Source: Hedera helix
Taxonomy: Eukaryota > Streptophyta > Magnoliopsida > Apiales > Araliaceae
Length of the DNA stretch: 64,000 bases
Reading direction: 5' to 3'
Assembly (NCBI GenBank): GCA_947179155.2
Contig: OX359275.1
Coordinates: 40,582,898-40,646,897, forward strand
The stretch's first letter is position 1; every line of letters begins with the position of its first letter. The position numbers and the translations under genes are program-made. The notes below the pieces were generated by a model, which saw nothing but the letters and a program-made list of their open reading frames with translations, made no database searches and was not told the DNA's origin. Shown piece by piece: positions 50,788-61,772 of the stretch.

Positions 50788-51055
50788 GGGAGGCAAGAGC
50801 ACTACATCAACCTCTGCAGATAATAAACTACTCACTAGACGCTACTACCCTAAAGCGAAGAAAATAAAAGCCCCATGTATCGATCTCTTGTTCTTCTGAG
50901 TACTCCACCCGTAGTTTCACAAATTTCATAGATTGTTTGATCTGTAGCTTTCTTGACTTCAAATACACGCAAACATCATCGAGTCCAAACACACAAGTTT
51001 GCAGTTAGTCAGAATATTTCCTTTCCGTGTTTAAAGAAGAGAAGATATATAAAAG

Positions 51056-52619
51056 ATGGTGGTGGTGGAGGATAGTTCAGTAGAGGTGGTGGTGAGAGAG
51101 TACGATCCAGAAAAGGACTGCAGAAAAGTGGAGGAGCTGGAGAGAATGTGTGAAGTTGGGCCCAGCGGCACAATCTCTCTCTTCACTGACCTTATGGGCG
51201 ACCCTCTTTCCAGGATTCGCCACTCTCCTGCCTATTTCATGCTCGTGCGTACCAACCTACCTTCGTCAACCTTTTTTTTCTTCTTCTTTTTATTATTTCT
51301 ATAAATTTATAATCATCTATTATTAATTCACGCAGGTAGCTCAGATAGTAGTGGTGGGGAAAGAGGAGAGAGAAATAGTAGGGATGATAAGGGGTTGCAT
51401 CAAAACCGTTACATGTGCTAAAAAACTCCCCAGAAATCCTAAATGTCCCTCCATCCCCCTCCCTATCTACACTAAACTCGCTTACATCTTAGGCCTCCGC
51501 GTTTCTCCTTCTCACCGGTACGTATTTTACTTTTCATCCATCCAATTCTCTAGCTCACGATACTATATATAATATCTGTATATATATATGTATACATATA
51601 GTTATTGATGGTCAATACCATTCATTAATGAACTTTACCAAAAAGGGTTTTTGGAGTAGACCCAAAGATACCTCTAATTATTGTGGGTGTTTGTTACAAT
51701 ATAATATTATGCTTAACATTTATACTAAAGTTTGAACTATGTTTATCTACGTACGTACGTTTGCAGGCGAAAGAGAATAGGATTAAAGCTGGTGTGCAGG
51801 ATGGAAGAATGGTTCAGAGAAAATGGTGCTGAATATTCTTATATAGCCACTGAAAACGACAACCATGCCTCCGTTAATCTCTTCACCCACAAATGCGCAT
51901 ACTCCAAGTTCCGTACACCTTCTATCCTGGTCCAACCCGTGTTCGCTCACCGGGTCAGGCTCTCCAAGCGTGTCACCATTGTCAAACTCACGGCCTCTGA
52001 TGCCGAGTCACTCTACCGCCGCCGCTTTTCAACCACGGAGTTCTTCCCCCGAGACATTGATTCCATTTTGAACAACAAACTCAATCTGGGCACTTTTTTA
52101 GCCATTCCTAGAGGCGAGAAGTGGTTCGGGTCGTATCGGTTTCTGGCCGACCCACCCGAATCATGGGCTGTGGTCAGTGTGTGGAACTGTAAAGACGTGT
52201 TTAAGATGGAGGTAAGAGGCGCGTCGCTGTTGAGGAAAGGGTTGGCTAAGACGACCCGGTTAGTGGACCGGGCTTTACCGTGGCTAAAATTGCCGTCGGT
52301 ACCGGAGGTTTTCAGGCCGTTTGGGCTGCATTTTCTGTACGGGCTGGGCGGCGAAGGGCCATTGGCTGTGAAGCTAACCAAGGCCCTTTGTGGGTTTGCC
52401 CATAACTTGGCTAAAGATTACGGATGTGGAGTGGTGGTAATTGAAGTGTCAGGGCGCGAGCCGCTCAAGTTAGGAATCCCACACTGGAAGAAGCTATCTT
52501 GCGCGGAGGATTTGTGGTGTCTCAAGCGACTTGGGGAAGATTATAGTGACGGGTCTGTGGGTGACTGGACAAAGTCGGAACCTGGACTGTCCATTTTTGT
52601 TGATCCTAGAGAATTTTAA
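51056..52619 (+). CDS. HOOKLESS1-like putative N-acetyltransferase (3 exons)
   Basis: A plant GNAT-family protein of the HLS1 group, which acts in apical hook formation and auxin/ethylene/light responses, probably in the nucleus. Exons: 51056-51244, 51336-51517, 51767-52619; 407 residues (Arabidopsis HLS1 is about 403 from memory). The GNAT fold covers roughly residues 10-190: VVVREYDPEKD, CEVGPSGTISLFTDLMGDP, EIVGMIRGCIKTV, LGLRVSPSHRR, EENGAEYSYIATEND-like stretch and ASVNLFTHK. The plant-specific C-terminal half contains FSTTEFFPRDID, ESWAVVSVWNCKD, LHFLYGLGGEGP and the end SIFVDPREF. Oddity: the CoA-binding loop reads RRKRIGLKLV (124-133), where family members have RRQGIGFKLV; R127 replaces the first glycine. 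The family assignment is firm; whether it is HLS1 itself or a homologue is open. Confidence 0.93.
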
Positions 52620-54416
52620 TATGGAAAAATGATCAAAATTTAATTATGATGTGTCCTTTTTACCCTCGAAGAATCTAATCTTAATTCTGGAAGAAAGATG
52701 AAAAAAAAATGCGTCTAGTTTAATTAATTTAAGATTTGGAAGGGGATGGTGGAGCAAAGAGAAGGAATGAGAAGATATGCATGGGGTTTCTGTAAAGAGG
52801 AATATCCCAAAGTTTTGATATTATGTTTTTGTAAATGGGGTACTGGCTTTATAGATGTTCCTCCCCCTCTTGAATGTAACAAAAGTGGTTGGTTTAATTT
52901 TTCTTATGGCGGATTTATTTAATCTCATGGACTTTCTTGTACTTAAATTTCTTTTTAAAATGGATCCGGTTAGTATGAAGTTAACTTCATGATAAATTAG
53001 ACGAAAGATTAATATAATGTTGACACGCAAAGAGAATATCATCGGTCTGCGTGTCAATACTGTATTAATTAATTGTCTAACTTACTATAAAATTAATTAC
53101 ATGCTAATCAGATCCCTTTAAAATGTGCCGAAACAGTGCGACTAGGGATGGGATTATTCTCCTTGCCTTGTTTTATTGGTGAAAGAAATGAGAAACAATT
53201 GGGTGGGGGACCAGAAAGAAAGAAAGGGAGGGTTGTCTGTCTAATAGGTCCAGGCAAGTAATGTGTTTATAAAAAGGATAAAATGGTCCTTGAAGTTAAT
53301 GGAGGTGCTCTGTACAGATACAATGGAATAGGAGGAGGGATATGATTTGATTATAATGGGGCAGCTACCTAGCTTTTGTGTTTGTTTATATCGGAGGGTT
53401 CTTCTTTTCGGATGCTCTCCTTAAGATGAATTGACTCGTGAATTAACTAACATACATTCGTGATTTATGAGTAGTTAGTTATGTGCATTGGTGCATTTAC
53501 TTGCAAATTTTGAGAGGCAGACAGAGAGTTTCATAAGTATTAAAAATATTATTTAACTAATAAAAAAATTAGTTAGGAATTTAAAGATACAATAGAACTT
53601 TAACCATCAAAAGTTTGAAAAAAAAAAAATTGCAATAAAAAATCCTCCTGTTTAATAAATTTCTTACTCCGGCCACCACTACGCGGACTCTGATTCTGCA
53701 TCATTATATTGACATATCAATTGTAATTCACTCTCATAGCTAGCTAGATTCTCTTAATTAATCGGTGACTAAAAGTTTATTTTTATGAGAGTGTCGTGAT
53801 ATGGTTTTTTTAATTATTGAAATGTGATGGGTAAAGATTATAAAAGCCATGCACAAAAAATTAAAATTACTCATAAAAACTAACTACATATATATGCTTA
53901 ATATCATCAAGATAATGTCTCATAGTGCTGCTATATATCTATTTCGCAGAGACCGCAATCACACCATGTCAAACACTTGGAAAATGTGATGCTAAACTTT
54001 AAAGTCCTTAGCTAGACTAAGCAGAATTTAGAGAAGAAATAGAAGAAATAGGAGAAGGAGGAGTTAATTCTTTCATTCAATGAATCCTGCATTTTACAAT
54101 GTGGTGCCTTATATAATCACTAATACAGAATTCTAGTAGAAGATCTATTACAACCGTACCCTTCACACTATTGGCTACCTCCTATCAGCACTTGGATTGC
54201 CTAGCTGTCAACTTTGCTGCAATAACATACTATTACTAAACTTTCTTGTGATTTCCTCTCTTGCCCTTGGTACTTGATTCATATCCTCAACTTTCACCTC
54301 TAGTGCAGTCGTTGATGCTACTGTAATCTCTTTTACCAAGTTGCTTCCTGTGTTAGCCATGTTGGTTGTATCAAAATGATAGAAAAAATACATTATTATC
54401 TTGTCTTCTTGTTCAA

Positions 54417-54462
<46 letters not shown>

Positions 54463-56187
54463 AATGTGTCGATTAAATTTAATCACCAAGAAATTTACTT
54501 CCTCCACCATGAAATTTTTATTATAAATTTTCTTTACTAGCTAGTCACTTTCATTATTAAACAGGTAGTGGCTGCGCAGCCTGCGCTAGTAAGTTTCCTA
54601 TTCTTTTATCTTTCCTTTTCACAATCGACATATATACATATATATTGCATGTCTTATATAGTTTTGTTGTATGCGTGGGAATATTTGATGGATTTTCTTT
54701 ATATTATTTGTTTTCAGAAGGTTATATGCATCTAATGCTTCAACCTTCATACTATCTGAAAGGTAAGTGCACAAGTAATAATTTAAAAAGGGTGGGTGAA
54801 CTGTGACCGTGAACGCTCACCCCTCCACTAGGATATGCGCCTCGATGCCGATATGAAAGTTCCATTTTATTTTATTTTATTTTATGTGCGTGTATTATCA
54901 AGAAGACTTATCAAACGCTTAAAAAAATTATTTAAAGTTCTAATATAAGCTTTAACTACTTTTCTTTAAGCGCAATTAATTATTTAAAATTATTATTTTC
55001 TGTTAATCTCGTCATTATGAGCAAAAACAGCATTATTAACAACAAAAGCACCTTTTTATTTAAAATTAATAATGTTGATTGATTGTTATAAAATTATAAA
55101 GCAGAGTTGGTAAAATTCAAAAAGCTAACCCCCACAATTAGGTATTAGGTATGCAAGTGTTAGGCAAGTTCTGACCGTGGTACATCCATATAATTAACAT
55201 CAATGCATGCCACTTAGTTGTAGTTCATTAACTTAAACTGACTTAGGGTCTGAATGCTCATTTACCAATCGAGTCTTCTTTAATCAAAAAGTTTTCTCCG
55301 ACCAAGCAAAAGTCTTGCCAATCAAGAAAGATAAAGGACAGGGACAAGTTTGAAAGGGTGATTATCTTTATAAATTAACCCCTCTTTCTTTTGGTTAACT
55401 CGGATTTACTAATTATTTTGGAAAAATAATATATATGTGGACAAATATGTGATAAAATTATATTGTAACCAACGTAAAAGTAAAGCTTAGACGATAAGTT
55501 AAAATAAATTAGGGTGAAACTATATATTATTAATTTTTATTTATTCTATATATGCACATACGCCACGATTATATATAATTTAATTGAATTTTTTTAACAT
55601 ATATAAGAAGACACGTTATTTTGGGTGGTTTAGGCACGTCGTGGAAACTGGCTAAGAACCAAGTAATTTATAGGCAGTTGCTTGGCTTTCACAGTCCTCA
55701 TTTTTAAGGTAAAAAGAAAAACTTGATATAATACTCTATGGTTTCACTTTTGTAGTTTGAATATAAAGATTGGAATAATTAATTAATGTACAACTTTTAG
55801 AATTACCTGCATTGACTAATTAATTTCCCAAAGGCAATTATATGAATAGATTAAAATGTTGATAATTGACATACTTGAATGTTAATTAGTAGCGGGTCTT
55901 GATTAAGATGGTCAATTCTAGGTCAAGTTAGGTTGGTCCAATATTCCGATTCTTCACCGGACCACAAGTAATATGTTTTCATTATAAATTCTTTTGATTC
56001 TGTCATTTGTTTTACTCCATCCCTCTTAAAGTATAATAAGAGATTTTTTATTTTTATTTTTATTACTTTTTACATTCTGCACATCATTTTACTATAATAA
56101 TACTTTAAACGGAAGAAGTATTTTATTAGAGATTTTTATTTTTACTTTTCACATTTTGCGTATCATTTTTACTAGTATAATACTTCA
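52620..56187. other. Spacer between HLS1-like and NPY-like genes, no gene seen
   Basis: 3' flank of the HLS1-like gene, then AT-rich DNA. A compound (TA)n(TG)n tract lies at about 54,417-54,460. A - strand stretch near 54,060-54,510 (TATA-like TATATAAGGCACC, then a frame beginning MANTGSN) may be a remnant of a copia-type LTR and gag start, but I cannot confirm it. Confidence 0.4.
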
Positions 56188-56450
56188 TCAATTTCGAATT
56201 ATAAAATTAATATTAATTTTTTAAAAATTAATTTAAAATATTTTTTAATTTAAATTTGACATAATTCATTTTTAAGTTTTGAGAACAATATATTTTTCTA
56301 ACTAGTTGTATTTTTTAAATAGTTTATAATATTCATAATTAAATAGACAAACTACATAAATTCATGTCAATTTTGAATTTAATTTTTTTTTAAATTAATA
56401 TTAATATTACCATTTAAAACAAAAGGAATATTTTAAACGGAGGATGTATT
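56188..56450. mobile_element. Stowaway-like MITE
   Basis: Ends ACTTCATCAATTTCGAATTA and, read inward from the right, ACATCCTCCGTTTAAAATAT. The arms share TTTTTAAAAATTAATTT and related sequence with the MITE at 37,315-37,576. A second, poorer copy probably precedes it (from about 56,021). Confidence 0.5.
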
Positions 56451-56597
56451 TTACTTTATTTTTATGCAGACTTCTACCTCATCCATCGCGACCAATTCAC
56501 GATTCCCACAATTTTTTTTGAGAATTGTTATTTTCACAAAAAATAATTGATATTTTTACGGGGTGAAATCCTTTGTAATCAAATTCTGTGTTAAAAT

Positions 56598-56725
56598 CTA
56601 TGACGACGGTTTTTAAGATCTATGACAACAGTATATACTGTCATCATAGTCTTATTTTTTTGTAGAGTTACAACGACAGAATATACCGTCGTCATAAATC
56701 TTAAAAACCGCCGTCATAAGTGTCG
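56598..56725. repeat. Palindromic repeat (CACTA-like subterminal type)
   Basis: CTATGACGACGGTTTTTAAG at the left and CTTAAAAACCGCCGTCATAA at the right are near complements, with internal ATGACAACAGTATA/TATACTGTCATCAT pairing. ACGACGG repeats of this sort are common near CACTA transposon ends. No CACTA terminus or transposase was seen. Confidence 0.45.
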
Positions 56726-57736
56726 ACACAGAAAAACACAGAGAATCTCATATCTATTTTTACAAAATTCCTCTCAAATATATGTGAGTCCCATTAGTTA
56801 ATCATAAAGCTTACGAAAATATTAATAAAATCACGACACTAAATTCTAAAAAGCATGTAAAGGCTTTGAATATTTATGCTAACCAAAGCATTCTTGGTTG
56901 CAATGGGCGTAAAGAGCTTAATTCCGAAGAGCCCAAAAACGATCACTTCCATCCCTGGTTGCTTTCCAACTTTATGTAAAACGGAGCGACCGTCATCAAA
57001 CACCACATTTTGAGTTTTCCTAGCCTTAGTAGCAAGAGCATGCATGAGCATGCTTGACTTGAGGGAAGGTCTAGGGACTTTAGAGACGCCTAAAAGGACA
57101 ATGCCGTCAGAAATTAAAGGTACAAATGAGGATTTGAACAATAAAACTACCATAAGCTGCCAATGCCTACCTCAAATCCCGTCTGTGAAGGAGATTGAGA
57201 AATTTACATTAAATGTACATTTCACTTACCCTACCCGAACAAATTTCTTCCCTATTCTATAAAAAAATAAATAAATAAAATACCTGGTCTGGTGAAAACG
57301 AAGGTTTCCTATTTCTTCATTGAATAATACCTAAATAGTTTGAAAATACATAGGGCAGGCAAAACTCCACTCCATGAGGAACTAAGAACTTCGCATTTCT
57401 TTTCCAACTTTTGGTACAACAAAACCTGGTGGTCTTCATGAAAACCCCATTGTTTAAAACAGACGCAGCAACCCAAAACAAACAAATTTCATTTCTCTTC
57501 AGGACAACAAAGTGACGTGGACGCTTACTTAGTTCCATCTAAAATCTAACCCTTCTGCTGCTTTTCTCGCCCCATGTACTTTTATCCTCAGGAGATCCCA
57601 TTGTTAAGCCTTGCCTTCTTAATCTTGAAGTCAGTTAGTTAGCAAACAGTCAGTGGGTTTCTAACATCCTAATGTAATGGATGGTAAGAATTTGCAGACT
57701 AATCGACCTACCAAGTCCCTCTGTTTGCATCGACCA
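56726..57736. other. 3' flank of the NPY-like gene
   Basis: The part nearest the gene (about 57,300-57,736) probably holds its 3' UTR on the - strand. A 104-codon - strand frame at 56,839-57,153 has no domain I recognise. Confidence 0.4.
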
Positions 57737-60700
57737 CTAAGACGACGAGTGCCTTCTGCTTCTTGAAGGGGTAGACTTTGTTCCCTGTGTGGAATCAGGG
57801 TTCTCCGACGTATCAGAGCTGCCTTGGTCACTTTGTCTGTCTTTGTTTGACCAAAGCTTCAAAAAGATTCGTTTGGACATGACCAGACCTTTCACTTTAT
57901 TTCCAGCTATTTTTTCAGCATTTTTCGTACTGTCTTTCACATTTCCTTCGTCCCTTAACCGTAGGGTAGCAAGCTCGCCTGTCAAAGCCTTGAGCTCCTC
58001 AGCAGTGGGCACAGCATCCCAGTCCTCCTCTGTGTTGGTTGTTGTGGACCTTGAGCTTCCATGGGAGCCACCTAGGAGTAAAGCCTTAGCTGAACCAGGT
58101 AGGTCAGGTGTGCTACCACCACCAGATGATGTTCTGGCCCTCATCTGCTCAAAGAAGAGGACCTGTACAACAACCCGTAAGGGGAGTCGCTCATTCTGCA
58201 TCGCATGCATACACGCGTCTGCAGATAGCTTCTTGCAGTCCATCAGCTTGCAAATTCTTTTTCGATCACTCTTGCTGATCCCGGGGTGTTCCTGTCCAGA
58301 GTAAATTAATTGAATGAAATTCATCATAAACCAACAGCCTTTCAAGCAATCAGGTGAAATAGAGACATGAAATCAATAACCTGTCTCAGTCACTTAATCT
58401 TCAGTATAAAACTGGCTATGAACATGGCAGATTAAGTGTTATAAAGGTCTGTGGTGTGAAATTTACCTTAAGATACGTGTCAATGGCACGATAAAGTTCG
58501 TCATGGGTTGACCTTGAGAAGCCAGACACCATATCTGCAAGATCAACAAATTTTGACAGAGGTAGATTCGGATCTCTAGCAACTTCAGCAAGGTATCCAT
58601 CAACCAGCTTAGCCACCTTCACTTTGGATGCATTGGATATAAACCGTGGTACTTTAATCTCCTTAAAATCATTTTCTTCAGGAGAATTAGGAAGTGCATT
58701 CTGCTCCTGCTTCACAAACTCCTCAACTAGGTCCCGTACCACATCCATATCATAAATTGTCGTTTCTCCTGCTGGAGCTCGAATCAGAAGATCAGCTACT
58801 GTTGCCTCTTCCAACTGCCAACCAATGTTTCTCATCAGCTCCCTTCTTCCCATTTCTCCACAATCCAGCATGATAGATGCCTGAAACAATTTGAGTAAGA
58901 AACTGCAAGGAACACCGCTCTCGTTCACGGGAAGCAGAGATATGATGGTATCAATTAATGACCGACTTTTTGTGACATCCACGCCTTGTATAATACCCTC
59001 GCTCAGTCCTGGAAACCTTCGCATCACATATGCTTTTAAGGATTCTCCAATTACATCTGCAGAAGTTCTTCCCTTAGTTTTTATTGTTGTTATGACCCGC
59101 TTGTATAAATCAACTTGAAGCTCACATAGGTCCTCTACCCACCAATCCTTCGGTACCATCTGCGGTTTTCTCACACCATTCCACTGTGGATCATTTCCAT
59201 TCTCAGATGGTAACTTTGTCTGATTATAAGTGTATGACCACTCCACTTTAGAAATATCAATCGAAACTTTGGAAACTATGGAGTCTAGACAGTGGCTAGC
59301 TAGTTTCAGCTCTTCAGACCATGGAAGAAGAGACTTGGTTGTTTGAAGAACAATAATTGAATCTTTCCAGCTCCGGAAAATGCTAAAGTTGAGAAAAACC
59401 TCAATCTTGTAAATTAAGTTTCCTTTGTCAACAGTTTCATACATTTCCAGATACTCTGCAGCACAACGTGCTGCAACTACATTGTATGCATTGAGGGTGA
59501 CAGTCATACCATAGCAGAACTTCGCACATATTTCAAAGGCAGCAGGTCCACCAGGGATATCGTGAATCACAATTTCATCACTGTTTTCTTTGTTCGTCAT
59601 GGAAACCAGTTGCTGCAATCTGGCACTCTTGGACAATAGGGGGAACTACAGAAATGTGTGTTGGTATTAACAACTAAGAAATACATATTGCACAAAAGAG
59701 AAGAAAATCTGATAAAGAACACAAACATGCAGTTGGATATCAATTGCTATAAAACAATACACCATTTAGAATTTTTTTAGAATTTCGATAAGTATTTTAA
59801 GTAACAAAACAAGATCATTGAAAGTGTTTCATCACAAGATTGATCTATGATAATACTGTAAAATCCCGAGTGAAGTGAATGCAGAATGATCCAGTTGGTT
59901 TGAATTTAAAATCTGTATCTCACCTAACAAACAATTTTCAAAGGCAGCTGAGGTTGAAATGAATAATTATACCCTGATCAATTAGTTTAACTGGGTCAAA
60001 TTTATGCCTGTGGACTGAAAAAATAGCCGTGTAGCTTAACCAGGCTAGCTACTGATTCCATAATTTTTACAAATGGTTAAATATTTAAGTACTGGCCGCT
60101 GGCTACTTTATTGGTACAAACAGATGTCATACCTTGTGTAGATAAAACTTCATGTCTCCAACATTGACAACCACATCGGTAGCTAGTTCACTTGCTACAT
60201 ACCTGAACATAAAGATGTTGCTCCAATTATAATTATGATAAAAACTTCTTCAATAAGAGTATTGTTTATTTTATTTTTTAAAAAAGAATTGGTGCAGAAA
60301 TCTCCTGTTTACTGGTAAAACATACACCAAATAAACTCAAGGTCAATTTGATATCATCATCGGCAATGTAAGAAACAAAGTCGGTTGATAAATATAAGTA
60401 AAATTCAGAAAGTTCTTGTTTCCTAATTGACAAAAGTGCCATTGAAATGGTAGAGTTTCTCTGAGTCATTGCATTATCATTGCAAACCAATGAAGCAATG
60501 CCAGTTTGGATCTGACATAAAGTTTGCTAAATTTAGACTAGAAGAGAAACATGAATAAAGTGCTTCAAACTGAATAGTGCAGCATTTATCACCACCAACA
60601 CAGTCCTATTTATGGTTTTTGCGCGCGCATTAATGTAAATAATTGTAAATTAAACAAAAATTAAACAAAAAGGGTCACAACTTGCTGGATTAGTTCAGCT

Positions 60701-61772
60701 GGTTAGAGAAGTGAAATTTTGTTCAAGTAATTTTTAGACTTCTATTAGAAGAGACAAAAACTGAAAGCAAGAAAATTAAAGTATATTTCCCCATCATATC
60801 ATACACCTTAAAGAAAAAAATTAAGAACAAAAAAAAGTTAATTTAACCCTCTTCTTTTTAAGGTATGAGAAAGAAACCGATGTATAAATTATACTGCCAC
60901 ATGAAGTAGTCTTTTGATAACGTGCTTACTCAACATTACGTAAATATCACTGTCTTTTGGCATGGCAGTTATGTAAACAATCTGAGATGACACTAAACAC
61001 AAAAGTTTATTTAGTTGCATATCAATTCTCCCATCCCAATTAATTACATAGACAAATAACTGAACTATCCTCCAGTAAATCTAAGTTATAGAATTGCTGG
61101 GGTATAGTCAACTACAGTGGCTTAAAACTGTTTGAATGCCCTGTGAAATTAAATCATTAAACTAGAAGAACCTTTTGAATGAGCAGAACTTTTCTCAAAT
61201 AGGATAAATATAAAAGCATGAAGTTGATGGGAAATGTAATCTAGACCATATAATTTACAAAACAAGGACCTTCTCTTTTTTATTCTTAGCTTATTAGTCT
61301 CATTCAAATGCTAAACTAGCAAAACAAATTTAAATTATCAGCTATAAAATTAAATACAACCACTCGACATATGTGCTGATGAAACTTTCTATCCATATTA
61401 AAGGCTTACCCATTACCCAGTAATCAATTTTGGGAATGTGTTTTAGAAAACATTAGCAGCAATGGCCGCCTGCCCTAAATGAGATAACTATCCAACGCAA
61501 CATGAATAGAAGAGAAACCTCAAGATATATGGATCGAAAACTTAGAACGGAAAGAAAAATTCAGATAGCGGACTTATGATGAAGATTAGTCATCTCATAC
61601 ACACAAAAAAAATTAAAAAATTCAAGCTATATACACATCCAAAATGAAATTCACATAAATAAAAAATAAAAACAGCAAGTTGGATTCACAAAAAGGGATC
61701 TCATACTGACCTCATATTATCTCCTTCAGTCTGAAATGAATCAGGTTTTGATCCAAGTTTCATAAACTTCAT
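57737..61772 (-). CDS. NPY-type BTB/NPH3 (NRL family) protein (4 exons)
   Basis: A plasma-membrane-associated scaffold of the NPH3/RPT2-like family; NPY members act with AGC kinases in auxin-driven organogenesis and root gravitropism. Exons in transcription order: 61772-61711, 60202-60133, 59645-58467, 58291-57737; 621 residues, all junctions GT-AG and in frame. N-terminus MKFMKLGSKPDSFQTEGDN is the NPY signature. BTB domain about 27-130 (TDVVVNVGDMKFYLHKFPLLSKS, then FCYGMTVTLNAYNVVAARCAAEYL). The NPH3 domain starts at DWWVEDL (211) and runs to VVVQVLFFEQMRAR (~490), with the conserved KLVDGYLAE. The acidic, Ser-rich tail ends RRHSSS, resembling the C-terminal RxS 14-3-3 site of NRL proteins. 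Family call firm; NPY4-like identity rests on neighbours. Confidence 0.93.
60683..60745 (+). repeat. tRNA-like remnant, possible SINE relic, in NPY-like intron 1
   Basis: GGATTAGTTCAGCTGGTTAG matches the D-arm/A-box of a tRNA, and about 30 bases on TTGTTCAAGTAAT is a poor B-box. There is no acceptor stem or anticodon arm, so this is not a tRNA gene. Confidence 0.3.

Noticed and set aside
54208..54510. 100-codon - strand frame beginning MVEEVNF with a poly-His/Thr run
   Set aside because: The run is a translated (TG)n microsatellite. The part after MANTGSN might be an old copia gag start, but I could not support it.
56839..57153. 104-codon - strand frame
   Set aside because: No recognisable domain, no splice partners, and the position fits the 3' flank of the NPY-like gene.
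57789..58304. 171-codon + strand frame
   Set aside because: Antisense shadow of NPY-like exon 4, which has clear family homology and proper splice sites.
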